Shown here: piece after piece, positions 24,655 to 32,502 of the stretch
Layout of the letters: each line of letters begins with the position of its first letter
Position numbering within the stretch: the first letter of the stretch is position 1
DNA from: an uncultured Acetobacteraceae bacterium
Lineage (GTDB): Bacteria > Pseudomonadota > Alphaproteobacteria > Acetobacterales > Acetobacteraceae
Assembly: GCA_903895595.1 (NCBI GenBank)
Contig: CAITUP010000074.1
Span: forward strand, 1-51,014
Direction of reading: 5' to 3'
DNA: 51,014 bases
The notes under the pieces: generated by a model
Databases searched by the model: none
What the model was told of the DNA's origin: nothing
The model's input: only the letters and a program-made list of their open reading frames with translations
Position numbers and translations under genes: made by a program

Positions 24655-25521
24655 TTATGCCGGTGCCGCCATTTTTTCGCGGCGGCGGTGCCAGCCTTCC
24701 ATCAATTGAAACACGGTGGCGGCGGTTTCCTCGATGGACCGGCGGGTGACGTCGATCACCGGCCAGCCATGGCTGGTGCACAGGCGGCGCGCCCAGAGCA
24801 ATTCCTTCTTCACCGCATCTTCGTCGATGTAATCGGTGCCGCCCTGCCGCGCGAAGCCGGCCGCGCCGCTGCCGCCGATCAATTTCAGCCGGTGGCGGCG
24901 GATTTCGATCAGGGCATTGTCCTCCAACGTCAGGCCGATCACCGGGCAGCGCGCGTTGAGCAGGCCAGGGACGTCCGGTGCCCCCGGCACCAGCGGCACG
25001 TTGGCGGCCTTGATGCCGCGATTGGCCAGATAGAAGCAGGTGGGGGTCTTCGAACTACGGGACACGCCGACCAGGATCACATCGGCCTCAGCGAGGTTGG
25101 TGTGCGCCTGCCCGTCGTCGTGCGCCAACACGTAATGCATGGCGTCGATGCGCTTGAAGTAGTCCGTGTTCATCACGTACTGCTGACCGGGCTTGGCGGT
25201 GGCTTTTTCGCCCAGATAGGCCTGCAGCATGGTCAGAACGGGATCGAGCACGTTCACGATCGGCAAGTTCAGTTGCTGGCAGGTTTTCTCCAACTCGGCC
25301 CGCAGGCCCTGATCGACGATGGTGGACAGAACGGGGCCGGGTTCGGCCTCGATCCCCTCGATCACGCGGTGCAGTTGGAAGCGCGACCGGATCATGTTCC
25401 AGCGGTGGTGAATCACGTCGGCGTGCTTGAACTGCACGATGGTGGCGCGTGCCATCGTGTTCAGGGTTTCCCCGGTGGCGTCGGAGACAAGATGGAGGTT
25501 GATGCGCTGGGTGTCGTCCAT
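24655..25521 (-). CDS. Pyruvate, water dikinase regulatory protein (DUF299 kinase/pyrophosphorylase)
   Basis: A 288-residue bifunctional serine/threonine kinase and phosphorylase. The P-loop GVSRSSKTP is at residues 152-160 and the N-terminal [18 protein letters not shown] is typical. It phosphorylates with ADP and dephosphorylates PEP synthase or pyruvate phosphate dikinase. ATG 25521 starts the conserved core. The target enzyme gene is not in the window. It is upstream of the mini-ORF on the same strand. Confidence 0.92.
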   Translation of the reverse strand: MDDTQRINLHLVSDATGETLNTMARATIVQFKHADVIHHRWNMIRSRFQLHRVIEGIEAEPGPVLSTIVDQGLRAELEKTCQQLNLPIVNVLDPVLTMLQAYLGEKATAKPGQQYVMNTDYFKRIDAMHYVLAHDDGQAHTNLAEADVILVGVSRSSKTPTCFYLANRGIKAANVPLVPGAPDVPGLLNARCPVIGLTLEDNALIEIRRHRLKLIGGSGAAGFARQGGTDYIDEDAVKKELLWARRLCTSHGWPVIDVTRRSIEETAATVFQLMEGWHRRREKMAAPA

Positions 25522-25594
25522 GCCCCGATGCTATGCCCCTACCTGGACCTGTCAATCGGGATTAGGCTGGCGCACCACCAAAGAGAGGCCGCTC

Positions 25595-26971
25595 ATGACC
25601 TACCTCGCCCCCAACTCCGTTCAAGCCCGCGATATCGCCACCATCGTGCATCCCCAGACCAATCTGGTCACGCATATGACGCAAGGGCCGCTGGTCATCG
25701 GCCAGGGCAGCGGCTGCTTCGTCACCGACGACAGCGGGAAGGAATATTTGGACGCCGCCGCCGGGTTGTGGTGCGCGTCCCTCGGCTACGCCTCCGAACG
25801 CCTCGCCCGCGTCGCCTACGAGCAGATGCGCAAGCTCGGGTACTACCACCTGTATCGCGGCACCACGAACGACAACAGCGTCGATCTGGCGGAAAAGCTG
25901 CTGTCGATCGCGCCGGTGCCGATGAGCAAGGTGCTGTTCCAGTGTTCCGGCTCCGAAGCCAACGACACCGCGATCAAGCTGGTCTGGTACTACCACCACG
26001 CCATCGGCAAGCCGGAAAAGCGAAAAATCATCGGCCGCAAGATGGGGTACCACGGCAGCACCACGGCCTCGATCAGTGCCTCCGGCAAGGCCGACATGCA
26101 CGCGGACTTCGGCCTGCCGTTCCCGGGGTTCGTGCACACGGAATACCCGCACTACTACCGCGACCACCAGGAAGGGGAATCCGAGGAACAATACGCCACC
26201 AGACTGGCGGATGCGTTCGAACAGCTGATCCTCCGCGAAGGCCCGGAGACGTGCGCCGCCTTCATCGGCGAACCCGTGATGGGTGCCGGGGGCGGACTGC
26301 CGCCACCTCGGACATACTGGGAGAAGATGCAGGCGGTCATCCGCAAATACGACCTGCTGTTCATCGCCGATGAGGTCATCTGCGGCTTCGGTCGCACCGG
26401 CAACATGTGGGGTTCGCAAACCTACGATCTGAAGCCGGACATGATCTCCTGCGCCAAGGCGCTGTCGGCGGGGATGCAGCCGATCTCCGCCCTGATGATC
26501 AACCAGCGCGTGTTCGAAGCCATGCTGGACGAAAGCCGCAAACTGGGGAATTTCGCGCACGGATTCACCTATGCCGGGCATCCGGTGACGACGGCGGTCG
26601 CGCTGGAAACCCTAAAAATCTACGAGGAAATGGACATGCTCGGCCATGTCCAGCGGGTCGGCCCCTACATGCAGCAAGCGCTGGGCAAGCTCATCGACCA
26701 CCCGCTGGTGGGCGAGGTGCGCGGCATCGGCATGATTGTCGGCATCGAAATGGTCGCGGACAAGGAAACCCGAGCGTTATACGATCCGGCGCGCAAGGTT
26801 GGCGCGACGGTGGATAAATACGCCAGGGAACATGGGTTGATCTGCCGGCTGATCGGCGACCGGGTAGCGTTCTCGCCACCGCTGATCGTAACGGAACAGG
26901 AAATCGATCAAATCGCCGCGCGGCTGCGACGCGCGCTGGACGACACGTGGTCGGAAATCCGGGGGCATTGA
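25595..26971 (+). CDS. Class III (omega) aminotransferase
   Basis: A 458-residue PLP enzyme. The Schiff-base Lys is Lys288 in SCAKALSAGM; the acidic partner is in LFIADEVICGFGRTG; the cofactor-binding FQCSGSEANDTAIKLVWYY and the phosphate-contact Thr in HGFTYAGHPV are present. It likely moves an amino group between a beta-/omega-amino acid or amine and pyruvate or a keto acid. ATG 25595 with AGAGAGG upstream. The following VanZ gene overlaps its end by 4 to 25 bases. Confidence 0.92.
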   Translation: MTYLAPNSVQARDIATIVHPQTNLVTHMTQGPLVIGQGSGCFVTDDSGKEYLDAAAGLWCASLGYASERLARVAYEQMRKLGYYHLYRGTTNDNSVDLAEKLLSIAPVPMSKVLFQCSGSEANDTAIKLVWYYHHAIGKPEKRKIIGRKMGYHGSTTASISASGKADMHADFGLPFPGFVHTEYPHYYRDHQEGESEEQYATRLADAFEQLILREGPETCAAFIGEPVMGAGGGLPPPRTYWEKMQAVIRKYDLLFIADEVICGFGRTGNMWGSQTYDLKPDMISCAKALSAGMQPISALMINQRVFEAMLDESRKLGNFAHGFTYAGHPVTTAVALETLKIYEEMDMLGHVQRVGPYMQQALGKLIDHPLVGEVRGIGMIVGIEMVADKETRALYDPARKVGATVDKYAREHGLICRLIGDRVAFSPPLIVTEQEIDQIAARLRRALDDTWSEIRGH

Positions 26972-28410
26972 TCCAAGCCGTGCCGAACTACAGATTTTCG
27001 CCGTGGGTGCTGCTTTACGCGCTGCTGATCGCTTACAGCAGCACGGTCATCGGGCCGATGGGCCTGCACTACGTGCCGATCGATCCCACCGAGGCTTGGT
27101 CGCAATTCATCGGGCGCGCCTTCACCTGGGTCGATAACGGGTCCGATCAACGAGCGGACTGGATGGGCAATCTGTCGATGTACATCCCGTTCGGCTTCCT
27201 GCTGACCGGCACGCTGTGGCCTCGGCGCGGCGGGGCCGGTGGGCGGGGCTTGGCGATGTTGGCGGCATTCGCGGTCGGGGTGGGATTTCTACTGGCGGTG
27301 AAATACGCCCAAATCTTCTTCCCACCCCGCACCGTCACGCTGAATTACGTCGTCGCGCAGAGCGTCGGCACCGCGGTCGGAGCAATGGTCTTCGCGCTGA
27401 CGCATGGGCGGATGTCGCGGATGGTCTGGCACGGCGCCAGCGGCGGACGAGACAATCTGCGCACGCTGCTACGCGTCTATGCCGCCGCGCTGTCGATATT
27501 CCTGCTGATGCCGCTGGATTTCGCGCTCAGCGTGGGTGACTTGATGGCCGTCGCTCAACGTTTGCCGTCGGTGCTGTTCGCGATGCCGGGCGCTGGACGG
27601 CCGGCGGTGGTGCAAGCCACGGCACTTGTCGCCAGCACGGTTGCCGCGGCGCCGTTCGGTCTACTGATGGTGGTGGGACCCAACGGCCGCAACCGGTTGT
27701 TCGGCGTGGCGATATTACGCGGCATCGTGTGGATGCTGGTGCTGTTCGCGTTGACGGCCATGCTGCTCAGCGGCGCGCCGACATTCGTGTCGGTGTTTTG
27801 CCGCATGATCGGCGTCGGCGCCGGGGTCTGCGGTATGCGATGGCTCGTACGGCAAGACCCGCGACGTCTGCGGCAACGGCTGCGCACCTGGTCGCTGCTG
27901 CTGCTACCGTTGTATTTGCTGGTGCTGCTGGCTGTGAACGGCGTGTTGTCCACCCATTGGCGCAATCCGGCGGAGACATTGCGCGATGTCTATGTTCTAG
28001 GGCTTATTCCGCTGTTCGATTATTACATCGTCACCAAGGCGGCCGCGGCGAAGAACATTGTCGGGCATCTGGCGATGTATGCACCGCTGGGCGTGTTTGC
28101 GTGGCTGCGCGGCTACCGTCCGAGGGCCGGCTTCGTCTGGGCATTTGTCTTGGCGCTGGGCATCGAAACCGCACGGTATTTACGGCCGGGGCTCGAGGGC
28201 GACGTCAACGCTGTCGCGGTTGCCGGACTGGCGGCATTGTTCGCGGCCCGGCTGATGCCCGGCCTTTGGCGCATGCTGGAAGGGGCGATGTTGCCAGCGC
28301 TGGCGACGCCGAACGGGGACCAGGCCCCTGGTTGGCGAGAACGGGCGGCAGCGGGGCAGGTCCGCGCGATGGCACGAGCGGCCACGGACGAGGAAACGGA
28401 ACATTTTTAA
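26947..28410 (+). CDS. Membrane protein with two VanZ-like domains
   Basis: A 487-residue polytopic protein. A VanZ-like unit occurs twice: DWMGNLSMYIPFGFLLTG near residue 73 and NIVGHLAMYAPLGVFAW near residue 372, each after a transmembrane helix. The spacing suggests an internal duplication or fusion. GTG 26947 is used; a TTG at 26968 overlaps the upstream TGA and could be the true start. VanZ proteins are linked to glycopeptide resistance or to exopolysaccharide clusters; the polymerase gene on the other side (overlapping by 4 bases at the 3' ends) favours the latter. Function not known. Confidence 0.8.
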   Translation: MVGNPGALIQAVPNYRFSPWVLLYALLIAYSSTVIGPMGLHYVPIDPTEAWSQFIGRAFTWVDNGSDQRADWMGNLSMYIPFGFLLTGTLWPRRGGAGGRGLAMLAAFAVGVGFLLAVKYAQIFFPPRTVTLNYVVAQSVGTAVGAMVFALTHGRMSRMVWHGASGGRDNLRTLLRVYAAALSIFLLMPLDFALSVGDLMAVAQRLPSVLFAMPGAGRPAVVQATALVASTVAAAPFGLLMVVGPNGRNRLFGVAILRGIVWMLVLFALTAMLLSGAPTFVSVFCRMIGVGAGVCGMRWLVRQDPRRLRQRLRTWSLLLLPLYLLVLLAVNGVLSTHWRNPAETLRDVYVLGLIPLFDYYIVTKAAAAKNIVGHLAMYAPLGVFAWLRGYRPRAGFVWAFVLALGIETARYLRPGLEGDVNAVAVAGLAALFAARLMPGLWRMLEGAMLPALATPNGDQAPGWRERAAAGQVRAMARAATDEETEHF

Positions 28411-30260
28411 ACGTTCCGCTTCCCCTCCCAAAGCAGCATCCCGCACCAGCAAATCAGTAAAAAAAGCGTTGCGAGCTTCGCGACCTCCAGCAAATCGTCG
28501 GCGACGCCCGAGATCATGAAGGACACAACCGATCCCGCCACGACGCCGCCGATCGCCTCGCCTCGCAGGGCCGCGCGCAGGCTTCCTGCCAGGGCCAGGC
28601 CACAGGCGGACAGAAACGCCAGAAGTCCCAGCACCCCGGTCTCGAACAGCAGCATCAGGTATTGGTCCTTGATGCGCCAGGACAAATGGTCGTCGTCGGT
28701 GAACAACCACCGGTCCAGCCCGTGTGTGAAATCGCCGTTGGTCAACAACGCATGGCCGCTGGAATCCGTCAGGTGCACGTCGCGCAACGCCAAGGAATTG
28801 CCCGAGGGCGTAAACAATGCCAACTCCACCGGGCGATGGATCAATCCACCCAAAACACTGCCGCCTAAACCGTCGCCTGACAGGGTAACGGACAGTTCCT
28901 CCCACACGCCCGGGTGGGCCGGCGCGGCCTGACCGCCGCGACAATTATCCGAATAGAGCAGCACTTTATCGCACAGGATATAGCCGACCTCGGCGGTTTT
29001 CGCGGCAGACCGGAAACGCAGCGTCAGATGGAGCGGGCCGGCGCCCGGCGGCTGAATTTTCTGCCCAAAATACAACGGCGTGACCGTCCGCAACGACAGG
29101 AACGGGCCCTTGCTGTCGGTCTCCACGCTCAGGTTGCTGGGGCGGTTGACCTGCGCGCGGGAACGCATGGCCCGTTGGTACGTGCCCAATCCCATACCGA
29201 ACACGTCGGTCGCCACACCGGGATCGCGCACCGACCAACCGGTCTGCCAGTTCATCTCGCGGGTTATCAGGTCCTCCGCCAGCGTGCTGAAGCGCTGCCG
29301 CATCATCTCGGACGACGCAGCCGTCCCCAGGACCGCCATCAACAGGACGATGGGAACGACCGCGAACGGCCAGGTCGTGCGGCCGCGTCGCGACGCCAGC
29401 AGCAGGCCCATGCCGGTTACCAACCCCGCCCCCAATGCCGCCATATAGGCCGTGCGGGCAAAGGTGACCGCCAGCGTATAGGCACCGCCCAACCCTATCG
29501 CGATAAACACCGGCCACAGAAACCAGCGGCCTCGGCGCGGGCCGAGCGTCAGAACGAATGGCAGAGCCATCGCTGCATAGGCGCCGATATGCCCGCCGCC
29601 GATCCGCATACTGGTGAACGGCCCAACCACACGGTAGTCGGTGGCGAAATCCGCCAGCCCGACGAACAACGCGCGCTCCAAAACCACTTCCACCGTGACG
29701 ACGGCCAGTCCGATGGCGATGCCGCGGCCGAGCCAAAGGGGAACGTCGCCGACCACGCGTTGGCGCTGGCGGAGGAATGGAAGAAGGGCAAAGGCCTCGG
29801 CTGGACCTTTCAGCAGGCGCAAAGCGTTGTCCGGCCGCAGATAGGGATTGTCGGAATGCCCCGTGAACCCCAAGGGGGAGTAGAGCCCAATGCTGAGGCT
29901 AATGGTGTAGGACACGACCAGCAGCCCCAGCACCGCTTGCACCCATCCGCTCGGGATCAGGTCCCCCAGGGTAGGCGGGGTGCGAATCAGCAGGACGGCC
30001 AGGGTCGTCAGGACGAACAAATCCGCGCTGGTGACAGTCGTCCAACCGCTCCACAGGCCAAGGTCCAGCGATGGCAATAGGGCCGGCAGCACGATCAGAT
30101 ACAGACCCGGTCGCCGCCAGAGCAGCGTCGCGTAGACCGCGACAGCCGCCGCCAACAACCAAGGAGAAATCGGGAAGAGCGCCAGCATCGCGACGCTGGG
30201 CACAACACACAGCCCGACCAGCCCGTACTGGCACAATCGGAGGAGCAGGGAGACGGGCAT
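28407..30260 (-). CDS. O-antigen ligase/Wzy-like polymerase with large soluble insert
   Basis: A 617-residue inner-membrane protein. The first ~380 residues hold about ten membrane segments including the Wzy_C-type region (TFARTAYMAALGAGLVTGM) and GMGLGTYQRAM. An insert of about 150 soluble residues follows (LSLRTVTPLYFGQKIQPPGAG, LHLTLRFRSA and a DFTHGLDRWLFTDDDHLSW ending), then three more helices starting at KDQYLMLLFETGVLGLL. The insert resembles a beta-sandwich carbohydrate-binding module, at a point where plain ligases have a periplasmic loop. ATG 30260 is used; an in-frame ATG at 30311 is possible. A polysaccharide polymerase/ligase role is inferred. Confidence 0.78.
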   Translation of the reverse strand: MPVSLLLRLCQYGLVGLCVVPSVAMLALFPISPWLLAAAVAVYATLLWRRPGLYLIVLPALLPSLDLGLWSGWTTVTSADLFVLTTLAVLLIRTPPTLGDLIPSGWVQAVLGLLVVSYTISLSIGLYSPLGFTGHSDNPYLRPDNALRLLKGPAEAFALLPFLRQRQRVVGDVPLWLGRGIAIGLAVVTVEVVLERALFVGLADFATDYRVVGPFTSMRIGGGHIGAYAAMALPFVLTLGPRRGRWFLWPVFIAIGLGGAYTLAVTFARTAYMAALGAGLVTGMGLLLASRRGRTTWPFAVVPIVLLMAVLGTAASSEMMRQRFSTLAEDLITREMNWQTGWSVRDPGVATDVFGMGLGTYQRAMRSRAQVNRPSNLSVETDSKGPFLSLRTVTPLYFGQKIQPPGAGPLHLTLRFRSAAKTAEVGYILCDKVLLYSDNCRGGQAAPAHPGVWEELSVTLSGDGLGGSVLGGLIHRPVELALFTPSGNSLALRDVHLTDSSGHALLTNGDFTHGLDRWLFTDDDHLSWRIKDQYLMLLFETGVLGLLAFLSACGLALAGSLRAALRGEAIGGVVAGSVVSFMISGVADDLLEVAKLATLFLLICWCGMLLWEGKRNV

Positions 30261-30399
30261 GAGCGAGCGGGACACCTTTGGAACAGTCGATACGCGCTTA
30301 CTGTGCGGCAAGCGGGGTTTCGCGCAAGGGTTGCTGGTTCACTTGGACGCGTTTCTATCCTATGCCATGGGGGTCTCAGGTGCGGGGGAAACAGTTGCC

Positions 30400-31731
30400 A
30401 TGCGTGTCTTCTGGACGATTTTCCTGTGTTTCGGCACGGCTTTGGCGCGCGCCGAGCCGGTCGCGCTGCCGCCGGGTCTCACACAGGTGGGACTGTCGGC
30501 CGACGAAAATGCCACCGCGGGGAACAACGCCACACACATCGCGCGCGACAGTGCTGGGCATGTCCACATGGTTTGGGTCGACAGCGGGCGGCAAGGCGAG
30601 AAAACCGGCCCGGTGTATCGCCGGCTGAACGTCGCTGCCGACGGCGCGGTGCAACTGGAAACGCCGCCGGTCTATATCGCCGACAAGACGCCGGGCGACT
30701 GGAACGCCTACCCGGCTTTGGCCGCCACTGGCGATACCGTCTTTGTCGTTTGGCAGGGCGGCGGGACCGCGCGTGTACGCCGCTTCGATGGCCGCGAGTG
30801 GGGGCCGGTGGTGGACACCGGGGCCAAAAGCGACGGACGCGATGTCGGTCCCTCCATGCAGGCGGATGCGTCCGGCGTGCGGGTCGTGACACCGTCCGGA
30901 CAGTTCGCGATCTCCACCGACGGGGGCGCGACCTGGAAAACCGAACCCGTGCCGCTGCCCTCGGGTCAGCACATGAAAACGGCCTCAATCGCGGCCGACC
31001 CCGCGGGCGGCGTGGTCCTGGCGTTCAGCAGCGTCGTGCGGGACCCCAAGGAGACCGCGAAAAACGAAGGTTCGGGTGGATACTGGCAGTTGCGGACCAT
31101 TCGCCGCTCATCGGGTGGTGCCTGGAGCGACGCAGGCGACGTCCTGGCGGCGTTCCCGGAATGGGCGGAAGCGAAAGGCGCCAGCGATTCACTGGCGGAC
31201 TGGGTGCGGATCGGGACCGATACCGCCGGCGGGCAGCATCTGCTTTGGCACGGCACTGGAATATCGCACATCTACGGCAACGATCAGGCGTACTACGCGT
31301 ATCGGGCGCCGAAAGGGGAATGGCAGGCGCCGATCCCGCTGGTGAAGCGGGACGATGCAAAGGGGATCAAATTCTCCTTCGCGCCGTCGTTGACGCTGGA
31401 TGGGGAAAACGTGCTGGCAACCGTTTTCTACGATGTCTACGACGGCACGCGCTGGGCCGGCTTCGATGCGGATCTGGTCCCGTTTCTACGCGGAACGCAG
31501 CACGGCGCCATGCTGCCTCTGACCCATTTCGTGCGGGCGTCGATCGACGCGAAAAAGCCGGTGGGCGCTTTGAGCAGCCGTTTTCCGTCGGCTGCTCTGG
31601 CGCCGTACCATGCACCGGACGGGCATGTGTGGCTGGATATGCTGGAGACGTTTATTCCAATGGGCGTGGACGGCGTGCCGAAATCGATCGTCCATCAGCG
31701 GGTGGATGTCACAGGGGCGGTGAAGCCGTAA
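30400..31731 (+). CDS. Secreted BNR/sialidase-like beta-propeller protein
   Basis: A 443-residue protein with a signal peptide (MRVFWTIFLCFGTALARAEP, cleavage near residue 18). Repeated blocks with a Ser-x-Asp-x-Gly-x-x-W motif appear (ISTDGGATWKTEPV), and HVHMVWVDSG, DTVFVVWQGG and HVWLDMLE repeat the strand pattern of a six-blade propeller. No catalytic set of a sialidase is evident. ATG 30400 chosen for the signal peptide; the frame is open to 30259. Divergent from the polymerase gene, so maybe part of one polysaccharide system. Confidence 0.75.
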   Translation: MRVFWTIFLCFGTALARAEPVALPPGLTQVGLSADENATAGNNATHIARDSAGHVHMVWVDSGRQGEKTGPVYRRLNVAADGAVQLETPPVYIADKTPGDWNAYPALAATGDTVFVVWQGGGTARVRRFDGREWGPVVDTGAKSDGRDVGPSMQADASGVRVVTPSGQFAISTDGGATWKTEPVPLPSGQHMKTASIAADPAGGVVLAFSSVVRDPKETAKNEGSGGYWQLRTIRRSSGGAWSDAGDVLAAFPEWAEAKGASDSLADWVRIGTDTAGGQHLLWHGTGISHIYGNDQAYYAYRAPKGEWQAPIPLVKRDDAKGIKFSFAPSLTLDGENVLATVFYDVYDGTRWAGFDADLVPFLRGTQHGAMLPLTHFVRASIDAKKPVGALSSRFPSAALAPYHAPDGHVWLDMLETFIPMGVDGVPKSIVHQRVDVTGAVKP

Positions 31732-32445
31732 TCACACCCCCAACTGCGTCGCCAAATCCTCGATATCGGTCGCGACGATGTCCCAGTCCCGATCGGCGGC
31801 GTAGTCGCGCTTTTGGTGCGGACCGTATTCCAGCGGCCGAGGCCAGAACGCCGTCATCAACCCGGCCTTGCGAGCCGCCCCAAGATCGCCGTTATGCGCG
31901 GCAGCCATCATCACCTGACCGGGTTCCAGGTCCATGAGTTTCGCCACGCCCAGATACGTCTCCGGGTCCGGCTTGAAGTGCATGAACAAATCCGACCCGA
32001 AAATCATATCCCACGGCAGGCCGGCATGTTTCGCCATGTAGGTCAGCAGCGACACATTGCCGTTGGACAGCGGCCCGATCACGTATTGCGTCTTCAGCCG
32101 AGTCAGCCCCGGCACCGAGTCCTTCCAGCCGTTCAGCCGGTGCCAACCGAGGTTAATGTGCACCAGATCGGCCTTATTCAGCCCCTTGATCCCGAAATCC
32201 GCGACCAGTTGATCCAACGAGGCTCGGTGCAGCGCGTCCAGCTTGGTCCAAGGCTGCTCGCCCTTGCGCACCCGATCCATCGAAGGGTGATAGGCAGCAC
32301 GCCAAGCATCCACCAGCGCCGGCCAATCGGCGGTCACGCCACGCTGCGCGCCATAGGCGGACAGATCGGCGATCAGGCTGCTGCGCCAATCGACGACGCT
32401 ACCGAAGGTGTCGAATACGATGGCGACGGGCTTTTTAGTGGGCAT
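31732..32445 (-). CDS. Haloacid dehalogenase type II
   Basis: A 237-residue HAD-superfamily protein. Nucleophile Asp12 lies in VFDTFGSVVDWR, the Ser/Asn pocket in GPLSNGNVSLL, the Lys in HFKPDPETYLG and an acidic pair in MMAAAHNGDLGAARKAG. This matches (S)-2-haloacid dehalogenases, which hydrolyse 2-haloacids to 2-hydroxyacids. The usual SNG and HxxDL elements are present. ATG 32445 starts the core; the open frame extends upstream without support. Convergent with the propeller gene, whose stop is adjacent. Confidence 0.9.
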   Translation of the reverse strand: MPTKKPVAIVFDTFGSVVDWRSSLIADLSAYGAQRGVTADWPALVDAWRAAYHPSMDRVRKGEQPWTKLDALHRASLDQLVADFGIKGLNKADLVHINLGWHRLNGWKDSVPGLTRLKTQYVIGPLSNGNVSLLTYMAKHAGLPWDMIFGSDLFMHFKPDPETYLGVAKLMDLEPGQVMMAAAHNGDLGAARKAGLMTAFWPRPLEYGPHQKRDYAADRDWDIVATDIEDLATQLGV

Positions 32446-32502
32446 GGCGTCCTCCGGGTTTCGGGGAAAACAAGCCGCAACCGGCGATCCGGTCAAGCCG
32501 TG

